A model generated the notes under the pieces. That model did no database searches and was not told the DNA's origin. It saw only the letters and a program-made list of their open reading frames with translations. The position numbers were made by a program, and so were the translations under genes. Positions 54,627 to 63,489 of a stretch of DNA of 64,000 bases are shown here, in pieces. Source of the stretch: Urechidicola croceus (GTDB lineage: Bacteria > Bacteroidota > Bacteroidia > Flavobacteriales > Flavobacteriaceae); NCBI GenBank assembly GCA_905181865.1, contig CAJIZG010000003.1:265001-329000 (forward strand). The letters are read 5' to 3'. Within the stretch, counting starts at the first letter, position 1; every line of letters starts with the position of its first letter.

Positions 54627-55535
54627 TTATTTGGCACATCTAAACCCAGTATTAAATAATGAAGTATCTATAGAGTTCTTCCCTCTAAATGTAGTCGTAA
54701 AACTTTTATCACCTGCCTGATCGAACATAAACGAGCCACCTCTAGTACTCCTTACCTTTGGGTTGGAAGGCTCTTTCATAGTACTCCCCGGATAGGACTC
54801 ATACATATTTTCACACCATTGCCATACATTACCTCCCATATCCGTTAAACCTGATTCTAATTCGCCAAAGATTCCTACTGGAGAAGTCAACAAATATCCA
54901 TCTAAAACCGAATCAACTTTAGTTGTTTCTCCTTGCCATACATTGGCCATATATTGTGAATCAACCACAAGGTTCTCACCCCAACTATATGCAGGCGTAT
55001 CATTTTTTCCGTTTTTTGCAGCAAACTCCCATTCAAATTCGGTTGGTAATCTTTTACCTGCCCAGGAAGCATAAGCCTTTGCATCGTTCCAACTTACATG
55101 AGTTACAGGGTGACTGTCTTCTACTTTCGATTTTGTTTCTCCCATCGGATACTCCCATGTAACATCTTGTATTAAAGACCAAGTGCCCGTTTCAAAAGAA
55201 AAAACTCCCGAATCTCCAAACTTCTCTGCTTCCGTCTTATATCCTGTTTTATTAATAAACACTCTGAATTCTGCAACTGACACCAAGTTCTTATCAATAT
55301 AAAAAGGTGCTATTTCCATTTCAAAAGTTGGTCCTTCATTTGGCATTCCGCTGATAGATCCAATACTTATTTTCCCTCCCTTAAAGTATGCCATACTTCC
55401 TGTATCAACTTTTTTACTGTCTACCTTCAACTCTGATCCTGCGGATTTATCAATCTTTTTTTCACTCTTACAAGAAAAAGATAGGAACAAAGAAATAACG
55501 ATTACTAGACTGTACAATTTTGATGTTTTATTCAT
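54627..55535 (-). CDS. FGE-sulfatase/SUMF1-domain lipoprotein lacking FGE catalytic cysteines
   Basis: 302 residues; lipobox LSFSC (Cys22). The SUMF1/FGE fold is clear: PFYIDKNLVSVAEFRVFINK, PVTHVSWNDAKAYASWAGKR, LPTEFEWEFAA, DMGGNVWQWCENMY and RGGSFMF...FNTGFRCAK. Genuine formylglycine-generating enzymes have two cysteines just after GGSxx; here those positions are Phe and Asp. It is therefore unlikely to mature sulfatases. Non-catalytic members such as GldK have structural roles. It is cotranscribed with the LacI gene (five-base gap). Confidence 0.87.
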   Translation of the reverse strand: MNKTSKLYSLVIVISLFLSFSCKSEKKIDKSAGSELKVDSKKVDTGSMAYFKGGKISIGSISGMPNEGPTFEMEIAPFYIDKNLVSVAEFRVFINKTGYKTEAEKFGDSGVFSFETGTWSLIQDVTWEYPMGETKSKVEDSHPVTHVSWNDAKAYASWAGKRLPTEFEWEFAAKNGKNDTPAYSWGENLVVDSQYMANVWQGETTKVDSVLDGYLLTSPVGIFGELESGLTDMGGNVWQWCENMYESYPGSTMKEPSNPKVRSTRGGSFMFDQAGDKSFTTTFRGKNSIDTSLFNTGFRCAK

Positions 55536-55540
55536 TTAAT

Positions 55541-56566
55541 TTATTTGTTTTTTGAGGATTGACGAATGATCAATTCGGCTTCCAATATAATTTTATTTAA
55601 TGTAACCTCCTTAGAAGGGTTTTCCATTCTATCCAAAAAGGTTTCAGCCGTTATTCTTCCAATTTCTGAATTATGCTGATTAATAGTAGAGATCGGTGGA
55701 GAAACAAAAGAAGTAAAAGGCTCATTACTAAAACCTACCAGAGCCATCTCTTCTGGCACTTTAATACCAACTTCCTTCAAAACCTGTAAGGCCCCCAAAG
55801 CTGCCCAATCACCTGCTGCATATATTGCATCTGGACGAATTGGAAGCTCTAATAATTTTTTCATACTTCTACGTCCATCATCAATTCCTAAATTACTTTC
55901 AATAATTAAATCTTTACTGATTGGCAAATCAAATTCGACTAATGCATCCTTATATCCTCTAATTCTATTTTTATAAATACGGGAATGCTGAAATCCAGCA
56001 ATATGAGCAATACGCTTGCAACCCTGTTCGACTAAATGCTTTACTACCATTTGACTCGTCATGTAATCATCTATTCCGACATAATCAACTTCTAAATCAT
56101 TTTCTCCTCTGTCAAATAGTATTAACGGTATGCCCTTAGATTTTATCTTTTGATAATACTCCAATTCTACGGTTTCATTCGCCATAGATGCAATGACTCC
56201 ATCCACCTGTGTATACAGCAAGGCATCAATATTTCTGCATTCCTTTTCATAAGATTCATTCGATTGTGTCATAATCACGTTATAGCCATGACTATTCAAA
56301 ACCTCTTCCATTTTCTCCACGACCGATGAAAAGAAATTACTATTGGCACGAGGAATAATAACTCCTACTAAGTTACTTTTCCCTTTTCTCAATGCACTCG
56401 CCAAATGATTTGGTTGATAGTTTAAATTTTTGGCTACTTGCTGTACCGCAATCTTTGTTTTTTCGCTAATCCTTGGATTATTATTCAACGCTTTGGAAAC
56501 CGCCGAAGGAGTGATTCCTAAGACATTGGCAATATCTTTTATCGTAGATTTTTTTTTATTTCCCAA
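55541..56566 (-). CDS. LacI family transcriptional regulator
   Basis: 341 residues with an N-terminal LacI helix-turn-helix (STIKDIANVLGITPSAVSKA, LNNNPRISEKT) and hinge helix (HLASALRKGKSNLVGV). A periplasmic-binding-protein-like sugar sensor follows (FDRGENDLEVDYVGIDDYMT, GYKDALVEFDLPI). The start is TTG at 56566. It diverges from the hexuronate operon; both promoters face an operator palindrome 14 bp from each start. It probably represses the operon and itself until a hexuronate or pathway intermediate binds. Confidence 0.92.
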   Translation of the reverse strand: MGNKKKSTIKDIANVLGITPSAVSKALNNNPRISEKTKIAVQQVAKNLNYQPNHLASALRKGKSNLVGVIIPRANSNFFSSVVEKMEEVLNSHGYNVIMTQSNESYEKECRNIDALLYTQVDGVIASMANETVELEYYQKIKSKGIPLILFDRGENDLEVDYVGIDDYMTSQMVVKHLVEQGCKRIAHIAGFQHSRIYKNRIRGYKDALVEFDLPISKDLIIESNLGIDDGRRSMKKLLELPIRPDAIYAAGDWAALGALQVLKEVGIKVPEEMALVGFSNEPFTSFVSPPISTINQHNSEIGRITAETFLDRMENPSKEVTLNKIILEAELIIRQSSKNK

Positions 56567-56580
56567 TTTTTAATTAGATT

Positions 56581-56598
56581 TGCTCCATCGATTGAACA
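56581..56598. promoter_or_regulatory. LacI operator, lacI-proximal
   Basis: TGCTCCATCGATTGAACA matches 16 of 18 bases of the perfect palindrome at 56739-56756. It lies 14 bp upstream of the lacI start codon. Both carry the central ATCGAT, typical of LacI-family sites with a CpG centre. It probably mediates autoregulation. Confidence 0.72.
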
Positions 56599-56738
56599 AA
56601 ACTACAGTATTTTTTTATGTATAGCAAAAAATTCTCAGACAACAATTCAAATTAAGTAGGGTCATATTTGGTTTATTGTAATTAATTCAATCGTTAAAAA
56701 AGGGTTTCATTTTTAAAAACCCTTAAATTTTAAATAAC

Positions 56739-56756
56739 TGTTCAATCGATTGAACA
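56739..56756. promoter_or_regulatory. LacI operator, operon-proximal (perfect palindrome)
   Basis: TGTTCAATCGATTGAACA is an 18-bp perfect palindrome, the expected form of a LacI-family operator. It lies 14 bp before the ATG at 56771 of the alcohol dehydrogenase gene, inside the likely leader, where a bound repressor would block transcription. Confidence 0.8.
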
Positions 56757-56770
56757 AAGAATTAAAACGA

Positions 56771-57784
56771 ATGAAATATATTGTTTGCGAAAAACCAGGA
56801 GAGTTTCAATTAAAAGAGAAACAAGCGCCTACTAGAAAAGAAAACGAAGCCTTACTTCAAGTCCATAAAGTTGGGATTTGCGGTACAGATTTACATGCCT
56901 ATGCTGGAAACCAAGCATTCTTCACATACCCTCGAATTCTCGGCCATGAACTAGCTACTCAAGTGATTGAAATCGGCGCAAATGATAAGGGAATAAGGGC
57001 AGGCGACAATGTGGTTATAATGCCCTATTTGAACTGTGGTACTTGTATTGCTTGTAGAAAAGGTAAAACTAATTGTTGCACAAGTCTTAAGGTTTTAGGT
57101 ATTCATACTGATGGTGGAATGCAAGAACAAATTGCGGTTCCAATAGATATTTTATTACCTGCAAATAATTTAAATAATGATCAAATGGCCATTGTGGAAC
57201 CATTGGCGATTGGTGCACATGCGGTTCGACGCGCAACTATTCAAAAGAATGAATTTATAGTTGTAATAGGTTGTGGCCCCATTGGTATTGGAATTATGAA
57301 GTTTGCTCAAATGAAAGGTGCAAAAGTAATTGCTCTTGATATGAATGAACAGCGACTGGCCTATGCAAAAGAAAAAATAGGCGTAGATTACACAGTAAAT
57401 GCAAAAGGTGATCCCATTGCGGAGATTTCAAAAATTACCAATGGAGATATGTGTACTGCTGTATTTGATGCATCAGGACATAAAGGAGCCTTGGAGTTTG
57501 GCCCAAATTATATGGCTCATGGCGGTAGATATATTCTTGTAGGTCTATCTAAGGGAGAACTAACCTATACGCACCCAGAAATTCATGCCAAAGAAATGAC
57601 CTTACTGTGCAGTAGAAATGCCGCGCTAGAAGATTTTGAGTATGTTATTGAGGTTATAAATCAATTTCCAACAGCGTCATATGTTACCCATAATGTGCCA
57701 TATACGAAGATGATTTCTAATTTTGATAGTTGGTTAAATCCAAAAACAGGTGTCATAAAAGCAACAGTAGATTTTAAATTATAA
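56771..57784 (+). CDS. Zinc-binding alcohol dehydrogenase (sugar acid/polyol type)
   Basis: 337 residues from the ATG at 56771; a TTG at 56750 lies inside the operator and is unlikely. The MDR family zinc site is GICGTDLHAYAGN and the GHE motif follows in RILGHELATQV. The structural zinc cysteines are in NCGTCIACRKGKTNCC. The NAD-binding GCGPIGIGIMKFAQMKGAKV completes the fold. In this operon an L-gulonate or L-galactonate 5-dehydrogenase role (feeding fructuronate or tagaturonate) would make sense, as for RspB/LgoD-like enzymes. That is inference; the reaction is unproven. First gene of the operon, 23 bases before the kinase. Confidence 0.88.
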   Translation: MKYIVCEKPGEFQLKEKQAPTRKENEALLQVHKVGICGTDLHAYAGNQAFFTYPRILGHELATQVIEIGANDKGIRAGDNVVIMPYLNCGTCIACRKGKTNCCTSLKVLGIHTDGGMQEQIAVPIDILLPANNLNNDQMAIVEPLAIGAHAVRRATIQKNEFIVVIGCGPIGIGIMKFAQMKGAKVIALDMNEQRLAYAKEKIGVDYTVNAKGDPIAEISKITNGDMCTAVFDASGHKGALEFGPNYMAHGGRYILVGLSKGELTYTHPEIHAKEMTLLCSRNAALEDFEYVIEVINQFPTASYVTHNVPYTKMISNFDSWLNPKTGVIKATVDFKL

Positions 57785-57807
57785 ATAAACAAAAAATTAA
57801 TATAAAG

Positions 57808-58848
57808 ATGAATAAAGTAGTAACATTTGGAGAAATCATGTTAAGGTTAGCTCCACACGGATTTTTAAGATTCTCACAATCAAATACTTTTGATGTTATA
57901 TATGGAGGTGGTGAAAGTAATGTAGCAGTATCGTTGGCTAATTATGGAGTTCCAGTTGATTTTGTAACACGTTTACCAAAGAATGATATTGGCGAATGTG
58001 CATTAATGGAAATGCGTAAAAGAGGTGTCGGAACGAACAGTATTATTTATGGCGGAGACCGTTTAGGAATTTATTTCTTAGAAACGGGTGCTGTAAATCG
58101 TGGAAGTAAAGTAGTTTATGACCGTGCACATTCTGCAATGGCTGAAATAGAGGCTGGTATGGTAGATTGGAAAGAAGTCTTTAAAGGTGCTAATTGGTTT
58201 CACTGGACAGGAATTACACCTGCAATCTCTCAAGGAGCTGCGGATGCTTGTTTAGAAGCAGTAAAAGCTGCAAGTGTATTGGGGTTAACCATTTCGACTG
58301 ATTTAAATTATCGTCAAAAATTATGGAATTATGATGGCGATAGAGAAACGATTATGACAGAGTTAACATCTTACTGCGATATTATTTTAGGTAATGAAGA
58401 AGATGCAGAAAAGCACTTTGGAATTAAGCCTGAAGGGTTAGATATTACAACGCAAGGACATGAGGTAAAAGGTGAAGCTTTTTTATCTGTTTGTGATCAA
58501 ATGTTAAAAAAATTTCCACGTGCTAAAAAGGTGATTACAACCTTAAGAGGTTCTATTTCGGCGTCGCATAATACATGGGCAGGTGTTTTGTATGACGGAA
58601 CAACTTTATTTGAATCTGCACAGTATCAAATCACGGATATAGTAGATAGAGTCGGTGGAGGTGATTCATTTATGGGTGGATTGATTTATGGTTTATTAGA
58701 GTACGAAGGAGATGACCAAAAAGCATTAGATTTTGCAGTAGCAGCATCATGTCTTAAACATACCATTAAAGGAGATGCAAATTTATCGACCATCGACGAA
58801 GTTAAGAAATTAATGGGGGGTGATTCATCTGGTAGAGTAGCAAGATAA
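57808..58848 (+). CDS. kdgK: 2-Keto-3-deoxygluconate kinase (PfkB family)
   Basis: 346 residues of the ribokinase/PfkB family: VTFGEIMLRLAPHG at the start, YGGGESNVAVSLANYG, and the C-terminal ATP/anion site VDRVGGGDSFMGGLIYGLL with the catalytic Asp. Placement between the dehydrogenase and KDPG aldolase genes identifies KDG as the substrate: KDG + ATP gives KDPG. The length agrees with the Bacteroidota form. Confidence 0.92.
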   Translation: MNKVVTFGEIMLRLAPHGFLRFSQSNTFDVIYGGGESNVAVSLANYGVPVDFVTRLPKNDIGECALMEMRKRGVGTNSIIYGGDRLGIYFLETGAVNRGSKVVYDRAHSAMAEIEAGMVDWKEVFKGANWFHWTGITPAISQGAADACLEAVKAASVLGLTISTDLNYRQKLWNYDGDRETIMTELTSYCDIILGNEEDAEKHFGIKPEGLDITTQGHEVKGEAFLSVCDQMLKKFPRAKKVITTLRGSISASHNTWAGVLYDGTTLFESAQYQITDIVDRVGGGDSFMGGLIYGLLEYEGDDQKALDFAVAASCLKHTIKGDANLSTIDEVKKLMGGDSSGRVAR

Positions 58849-58929
58849 CATAATAAGTGTAATCGTTAAACTGTTAATTCGCTGAAACCGATAAGCAGTT
58901 TAACAATTAAACAAATAAACACAAAATAA

Positions 58930-59598
58930 ATGGCACAATTTACAAGAATTGAAGTTGCAAATGCAATGGAAGAAACAGGGATGATTCCTTTGTTTTTTAA
59001 TAATGATATCGTATTAAGTAAAAAAGTATTAAAAGCATGTTACGAGGGTGGAGCAAGATTGATGGAGTTCACAGCTAGAGGTGATTTTGCCCATGAAGTT
59101 TTTGGTGAATTAACCAAGTATGCTATCGCAAAATTACCAGGAATGATAATGGGTGTTGGTTCTGTTACGGATGGAGCAGCCGCATCTTTATATATGTCTT
59201 TGGGAGCAAACTTTGTGGTTACTCCGGTATTGAGAGAAGATATTGCCATTGCATGTAATCGTAAGAAAATATTATGGTCTCCTGGATGTGGATCTTTAAC
59301 AGAGATCGCAAGAGCAGAAGAATTGGGATGTGAAATTGTAAAACTATTCCCGGGTGATTTATACGGACCTAAATTCGTAAAAGGAATTAAAGGACCACAA
59401 CCTTGGACATCTATTATGCCTACTGGCGGAGTATCTCCAAATAGAGAGAATTTATCAGGATGGTTTAATGCTGGTGTTACTTGCGTTGGTATGGGGTCTC
59501 AACTGATTTCTAAAGATATTATTGCCAATGAGGACTATGTAAAATTAGAGCAAGATGTAAAAGATGCTTTAGCGCTTATTAAAGACATCAGAAAGTAG
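58930..59598 (+). CDS. eda: KDPG/KHG aldolase
   Basis: 222 residues, class I aldolase. MGVGSVTDGAAASLYMSLGA and NFVVTPVL form the core; the Schiff-base Lys is in IVKLFPGDLYGP; PWTSIMPTGGVSPNRENL binds phosphate. It splits KDPG into pyruvate and glyceraldehyde-3-phosphate, finishing the pathway. It is 81 bases after kdgK and four bases before uxaA. Confidence 0.94.
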   Translation: MAQFTRIEVANAMEETGMIPLFFNNDIVLSKKVLKACYEGGARLMEFTARGDFAHEVFGELTKYAIAKLPGMIMGVGSVTDGAAASLYMSLGANFVVTPVLREDIAIACNRKKILWSPGCGSLTEIARAEELGCEIVKLFPGDLYGPKFVKGIKGPQPWTSIMPTGGVSPNRENLSGWFNAGVTCVGMGSQLISKDIIANEDYVKLEQDVKDALALIKDIRK

Positions 59599-59602
59599 TT
59601 GA

Positions 59603-61255
59603 ATGTCTAAAAATTACGTTCAAATAGATCCAAAGGATAACATTATTGTTGCTATTCGAAACCTTGATATAGGAATAATAGCCTCAGTTGCTGGTAAAGA
59701 AATAATTATAAAAGAAACTATTAAAGGAAAGCATAAATTTGCTCTAAACAATTTCAATATTGGTGATGAGATTTTTATGTATGGTGTTCTCATTGGTAAG
59801 GCGGTTCTAACCATTCTCGAGGGTGAAGCAATTACCATAGAAAACATAAAACATGCATCGGCCGAATTTAATAATTCAAAGGAGAAATATACTTGGACGG
59901 CACCTGATATTTCTAAATTTAAAGATCGAACTTTTAATGGGTACCATAGAAAAGATGGTAAGGTAGGAACGAGTAATAATTGGCTAGTCATTCCGCTTAC
60001 TTTTTGTGAGAATAGAAATATTGATGTCTTGGAAGGCGCATTAGCGGAAAAACTAGGGTATTTCACCAAAAAAGATTTTGCCGTAGATACAGATGCGTTG
60101 ATTCTGCAATACAAAGCTGGTGCGAGTGCAACAACTATTTTTAAAACACCTATCATTAATACAAAGGAAGAGATCACAAAAAATAGAGTGTTTCCTAATG
60201 TTGATGGCATAAAATTCCTGAAACATGATGGAGGTTGTGGTGGAATTAGACAAGACGCCGAATCTCTGTGCCGATTACTTGCTGGATATATTGCAAATCC
60301 GAATGTTGCAGGAGCGACTATTTTAAGTTTAGGTTGCCAAAATGCCGAAATTAAAATGCTTCAAAAAGCACTGGATATAATCGATCCAAATACGGAAAAA
60401 CCTATTCATATTTTGGAGCAGCAACAAAGTAAAAGTGAAAGACATTTTATCGAGGAAGCTGTAAAGTATACCTTCCTTGGAATGATTGAGGCAAATAAAA
60501 TCGTGAGAAAACCTGCACCGCTAAGTAAATTGGTTCTTGGCTTAGAATGTGGCGGATCTGATGGGTTTTCAGGTATTTCTGCAAATCCAGCTCTAGGTTA
60601 TACTTCTGATTTATTAGTTGCTCTTGGAGGATCTCCTGTTCTTGCTGAATTTCCAGAACTTAACGGAGTTGAGCAAGAATTGATCAACAGATGCAAAACG
60701 GAAAAAGATGCGCAAAAATTTCATGATCTCATGCGAAAATATGCGGCCGCAGCTATAGCGGTTGGATCTGGATTTGAAAATAACCCTTCTCCCGGAAATA
60801 TTAAAGATGGTTTAATCACCGACGCTATGAAATCGGCAGGCGCAGCAAAAAAAGGAGGAACATCTCCCGTAGTAAAAGTTTTAGAGTATACAGAGCAAGT
60901 AACAAAACCGGGGCTAAACCTTTTATGTACCCCAGGAAACGATGTAGAATCTACTACGGGATTGGCAGGTTCTGGTTGTAATATAGTAGTATTCACTACA
61001 GGTTTAGGAACACCAACTGGAAACCCTGTTACTCCTATTTTGAAACTTTCAAGCAATACACTTTTGTTTGAAAAAATGAATGATATTATTGATATCAATG
61101 CAGGAACAGTTATTAGCGGCGAAGATTCTATAGAAACCATGGGAGAAAAAGTGTTAAATCACATTATTGAAGTAGCCAGTGGGAAAGTTGCTTCAAAAGC
61201 AGTAGCACATGGTCATAACGACTTTATTCCTTGGAAACGAGGTGTCTCATTATAA
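59603..61255 (+). CDS. uxaA: Altronate dehydratase (UxaA family)
   Basis: 550 residues, the two-domain UxaA form. An N-terminal SAF-like domain (about 10-90, GKAVLTILEGEAITIENI) is followed by the large catalytic part: TFNGYHRKDGKVGTSNNWLV, KHDGGCGGIRQDAESL, LGLECGGSDGFSGISANPAL and NLLCTPGNDVESTTGLAGSG. It dehydrates D-altronate to 2-keto-3-deoxygluconate using an iron or other metal. It sits four bases after eda and 19 bases before uxaB. Confidence 0.94.
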   Translation: MSKNYVQIDPKDNIIVAIRNLDIGIIASVAGKEIIIKETIKGKHKFALNNFNIGDEIFMYGVLIGKAVLTILEGEAITIENIKHASAEFNNSKEKYTWTAPDISKFKDRTFNGYHRKDGKVGTSNNWLVIPLTFCENRNIDVLEGALAEKLGYFTKKDFAVDTDALILQYKAGASATTIFKTPIINTKEEITKNRVFPNVDGIKFLKHDGGCGGIRQDAESLCRLLAGYIANPNVAGATILSLGCQNAEIKMLQKALDIIDPNTEKPIHILEQQQSKSERHFIEEAVKYTFLGMIEANKIVRKPAPLSKLVLGLECGGSDGFSGISANPALGYTSDLLVALGGSPVLAEFPELNGVEQELINRCKTEKDAQKFHDLMRKYAAAAIAVGSGFENNPSPGNIKDGLITDAMKSAGAAKKGGTSPVVKVLEYTEQVTKPGLNLLCTPGNDVESTTGLAGSGCNIVVFTTGLGTPTGNPVTPILKLSSNTLLFEKMNDIIDINAGTVISGEDSIETMGEKVLNHIIEVASGKVASKAVAHGHNDFIPWKRGVSL

Positions 61256-61274
61256 TTTTATTTAAAAAAAAAGT

Positions 61275-62717
61275 ATGAATCTATTAAACAGAACTACGGT
61301 AAACACAAAAAAATATCCAACTAAAATAGTACAATTTGGAGATGGTAATTTTTTAAGAGCCTTTATTGACTGGATAGTTCATGAATTAAATAACCAAAGC
61401 GATTTTAATTCAGGAATTACTATTATAAAGGCAAGATCTGGGCAAGGAAAACTTCCTATTCTAAACGAACAAGAGGGACTATTTACTTTATTTTTAAAAG
61501 GGTTAAAAAATGGCGAAGTTAGAAATGAGCATCAAATTATAGATTGTATCAATGAAGGGATTAATCCATACGATAATTTTGACCATTACATTGATCAAGC
61601 AAGAAACCCTGATCTTGAATTTATTGTATCAAACACTACGGAAATGGGTATTATATATAATGAAAATGATAAGTTAACAGACAAACCTCAATCAAGTTTT
61701 CCGGGTAAAGTAACCGCACTCCTATATGAACGGTTTAACACTTTTGAAGGAGCCACAAACAAAGGACTGACATTTTTCCCTTGTGAATTAATTGACGACA
61801 ACGGAAATATATTAAGAGAAATTATTCTTAAATACGCTGAATTATGGAAACTAGAAAAATCTTTTATTTCTTGGGTTAAAGACTCGAATGACTTTTGCAA
61901 CACCTTAGTAGACAGAATTGTATCTGGTCACCCGAAAAATAAAATTGACGAAATACAAAAAGAATTAGGCTATAGGGATCCCTTATTGGTGGAAGGCGAA
62001 CAATATCATTTATTTGTTATTGAAGGTCCAGAGGGCGTACAAAAAAAATTCCCTGCTGATTCTATTGGATTGAATGTTATTTTTACAAATGATATCAAAA
62101 GGTACAAGACTATAAAGGTTCGTATATTGAATGGTGCTCATACATGCCTAGTTCCTGTTGGGTATTTATATGGGATTGATACCGTACGTGAAAGTGTGGA
62201 AAATGAAACAGTTTTAAACTTTTTAAAGGACGCCATTTCTAAAGAAATTTGTCCGACTTTAGATTTTGAAGAAGCGGAATTAACAAAGTACTCGAATGAT
62301 GTTTTAGACCGATTTAAAAATCCGTTTTTAAAACATGAATTGATGAGTATCTCCTTAAACTCAGTTTCGAAATATAAAACAAGAGTCTTGCCATCAGTAC
62401 TAGAATTTATTAAAAGAAAGAATAAATTACCCACTCACCTACTGATTTCTCTAGCTGCGTTAATTGCTTTTTATAAAGGGGATAGAAATGGTATAATCAT
62501 TAACTTGCAAGACAATAGCGATGTTTTAAATTTCTTTAAAGACTTATGGAGTTCAACTTCAGACACTGAAGTTATTAGTAATAAAGTACTGTCTAATACC
62601 TACTTTTGGGGCGTAGATTTAACACAGTTTGAAGGACTTCAAAATGAAGTTTCAAATCACTTAAACAACATTCTTTCAAAAGGAATGAAAACATATTTAG
62701 ACGAATTTGTGAATTAA
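61275..62717 (+). CDS. uxaB: Tagaturonate reductase
   Basis: 480 residues of the mannitol dehydrogenase superfamily, tagaturonate reductase branch: PTKIVQFGDGNFLRAFIDWI (NAD site), FIVSNTTEMGI, LTFFPCELIDDNGNILREII, and KVRILNGAHTCLVPVGYLYG (catalytic Lys/Asn/His region). It reduces D-tagaturonate to D-altronate with NADH. Last gene of the operon; it meets the convergent deaminase gene without a gap (stops at 62717/62718). Confidence 0.94.
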   Translation: MNLLNRTTVNTKKYPTKIVQFGDGNFLRAFIDWIVHELNNQSDFNSGITIIKARSGQGKLPILNEQEGLFTLFLKGLKNGEVRNEHQIIDCINEGINPYDNFDHYIDQARNPDLEFIVSNTTEMGIIYNENDKLTDKPQSSFPGKVTALLYERFNTFEGATNKGLTFFPCELIDDNGNILREIILKYAELWKLEKSFISWVKDSNDFCNTLVDRIVSGHPKNKIDEIQKELGYRDPLLVEGEQYHLFVIEGPEGVQKKFPADSIGLNVIFTNDIKRYKTIKVRILNGAHTCLVPVGYLYGIDTVRESVENETVLNFLKDAISKEICPTLDFEEAELTKYSNDVLDRFKNPFLKHELMSISLNSVSKYKTRVLPSVLEFIKRKNKLPTHLLISLAALIAFYKGDRNGIIINLQDNSDVLNFFKDLWSSTSDTEVISNKVLSNTYFWGVDLTQFEGLQNEVSNHLNNILSKGMKTYLDEFVN

Positions 62718-63476
62718 TTAAATTTTTGAAGCCGACCCTTTATCTAGAAAAAGCTTTATATCTGAATGTGTTCTAAAAATAGTTGCAGGACAAACAGTAC
62801 TGATCTCAGCTTGTAATGTGTTTTTTACTGCTGCTGCTTTTCGTACGTCTGGCACCACACAACTTATTGATTTTGCACTTAAAATTATTGGAATTGTAAG
62901 TGTTAATGCTTGCTTAGGTACATCTTCCAGTGTTGGAAACCAGCCTTCTCCCAATTGTTGCTTACGGCAATCCTCATCTAAATCAACTATTTTTATCTTT
63001 TTTAAATCATTAAAATTAGCTACTGGTGGATCATTAAATGCAATGTGCCCGTTTTCACCAATTCCAATACACGCGATATCAATAGGATGCTTTTCTAATG
63101 CCTCGCTGTATGCATTCATAACGTCTTCAATGTCATCAGCATCACCGTTTATCAAATAAACTTTTTTAGGATTCACTTCATTTAAAATACGTTCATTTAA
63201 ATATTTTCTAAAACTTGCTGGATGTGCATCAGATATCCCTCTATATTCATCTAAATGAAATACAATTACCTTTTTCCAATCAATATCCTTTTCTTTCAAA
63301 GCCTTTAAGAAGGAGAATTGAGACGTTCCTGTTGCTAAGATCACATGAGCAACTCCTTTTTCTGTAATTGCCATATTTATTTTTTGTGCTACAAAATTTG
63401 CCGCAGCAAAACCCATATCAATCGTTTCATCAAATATTTCTATGTCTAATTGTTCTACTTTTAATTTCTGACTCAT
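62718..63476 (-). CDS. Glucosamine-6-phosphate deaminase-like protein (NagB family)
   Basis: 252 residues: VILATGTSQFSFLKALKEK, VIVFHLDEYRGISDAHPASF, ACIGIGENGHIAFNDPP and the C-terminal KSISCVVPDVRKAAAVKNTL. NagB converts glucosamine-6-phosphate to fructose-6-phosphate and ammonia. The GTSQF replacement of the usual GSTP suggests a diverged specificity. It starts 13 bases after an Nramp-like transporter gene on the same strand, an unusual pairing. Confidence 0.85.
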   Translation of the reverse strand: MSQKLKVEQLDIEIFDETIDMGFAAANFVAQKINMAITEKGVAHVILATGTSQFSFLKALKEKDIDWKKVIVFHLDEYRGISDAHPASFRKYLNERILNEVNPKKVYLINGDADDIEDVMNAYSEALEKHPIDIACIGIGENGHIAFNDPPVANFNDLKKIKIVDLDEDCRKQQLGEGWFPTLEDVPKQALTLTIPIILSAKSISCVVPDVRKAAAVKNTLQAEISTVCPATIFRTHSDIKLFLDKGSASKI

Positions 63477-63489
63477 AATTCAATTTGTT

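Noticed and set aside
54627-55535. FGE-like protein as the sulfatase-maturing enzyme for the two sulfatases
   Set aside because: Both catalytic cysteine positions after GGS are occupied by Phe and Asp, and it is over 27 kb away in a LacI operon.
59620-60210. 196-codon frame on the minus strand
   Set aside because: Antisense to uxaA, which has complete family motifs; no own start context or family.
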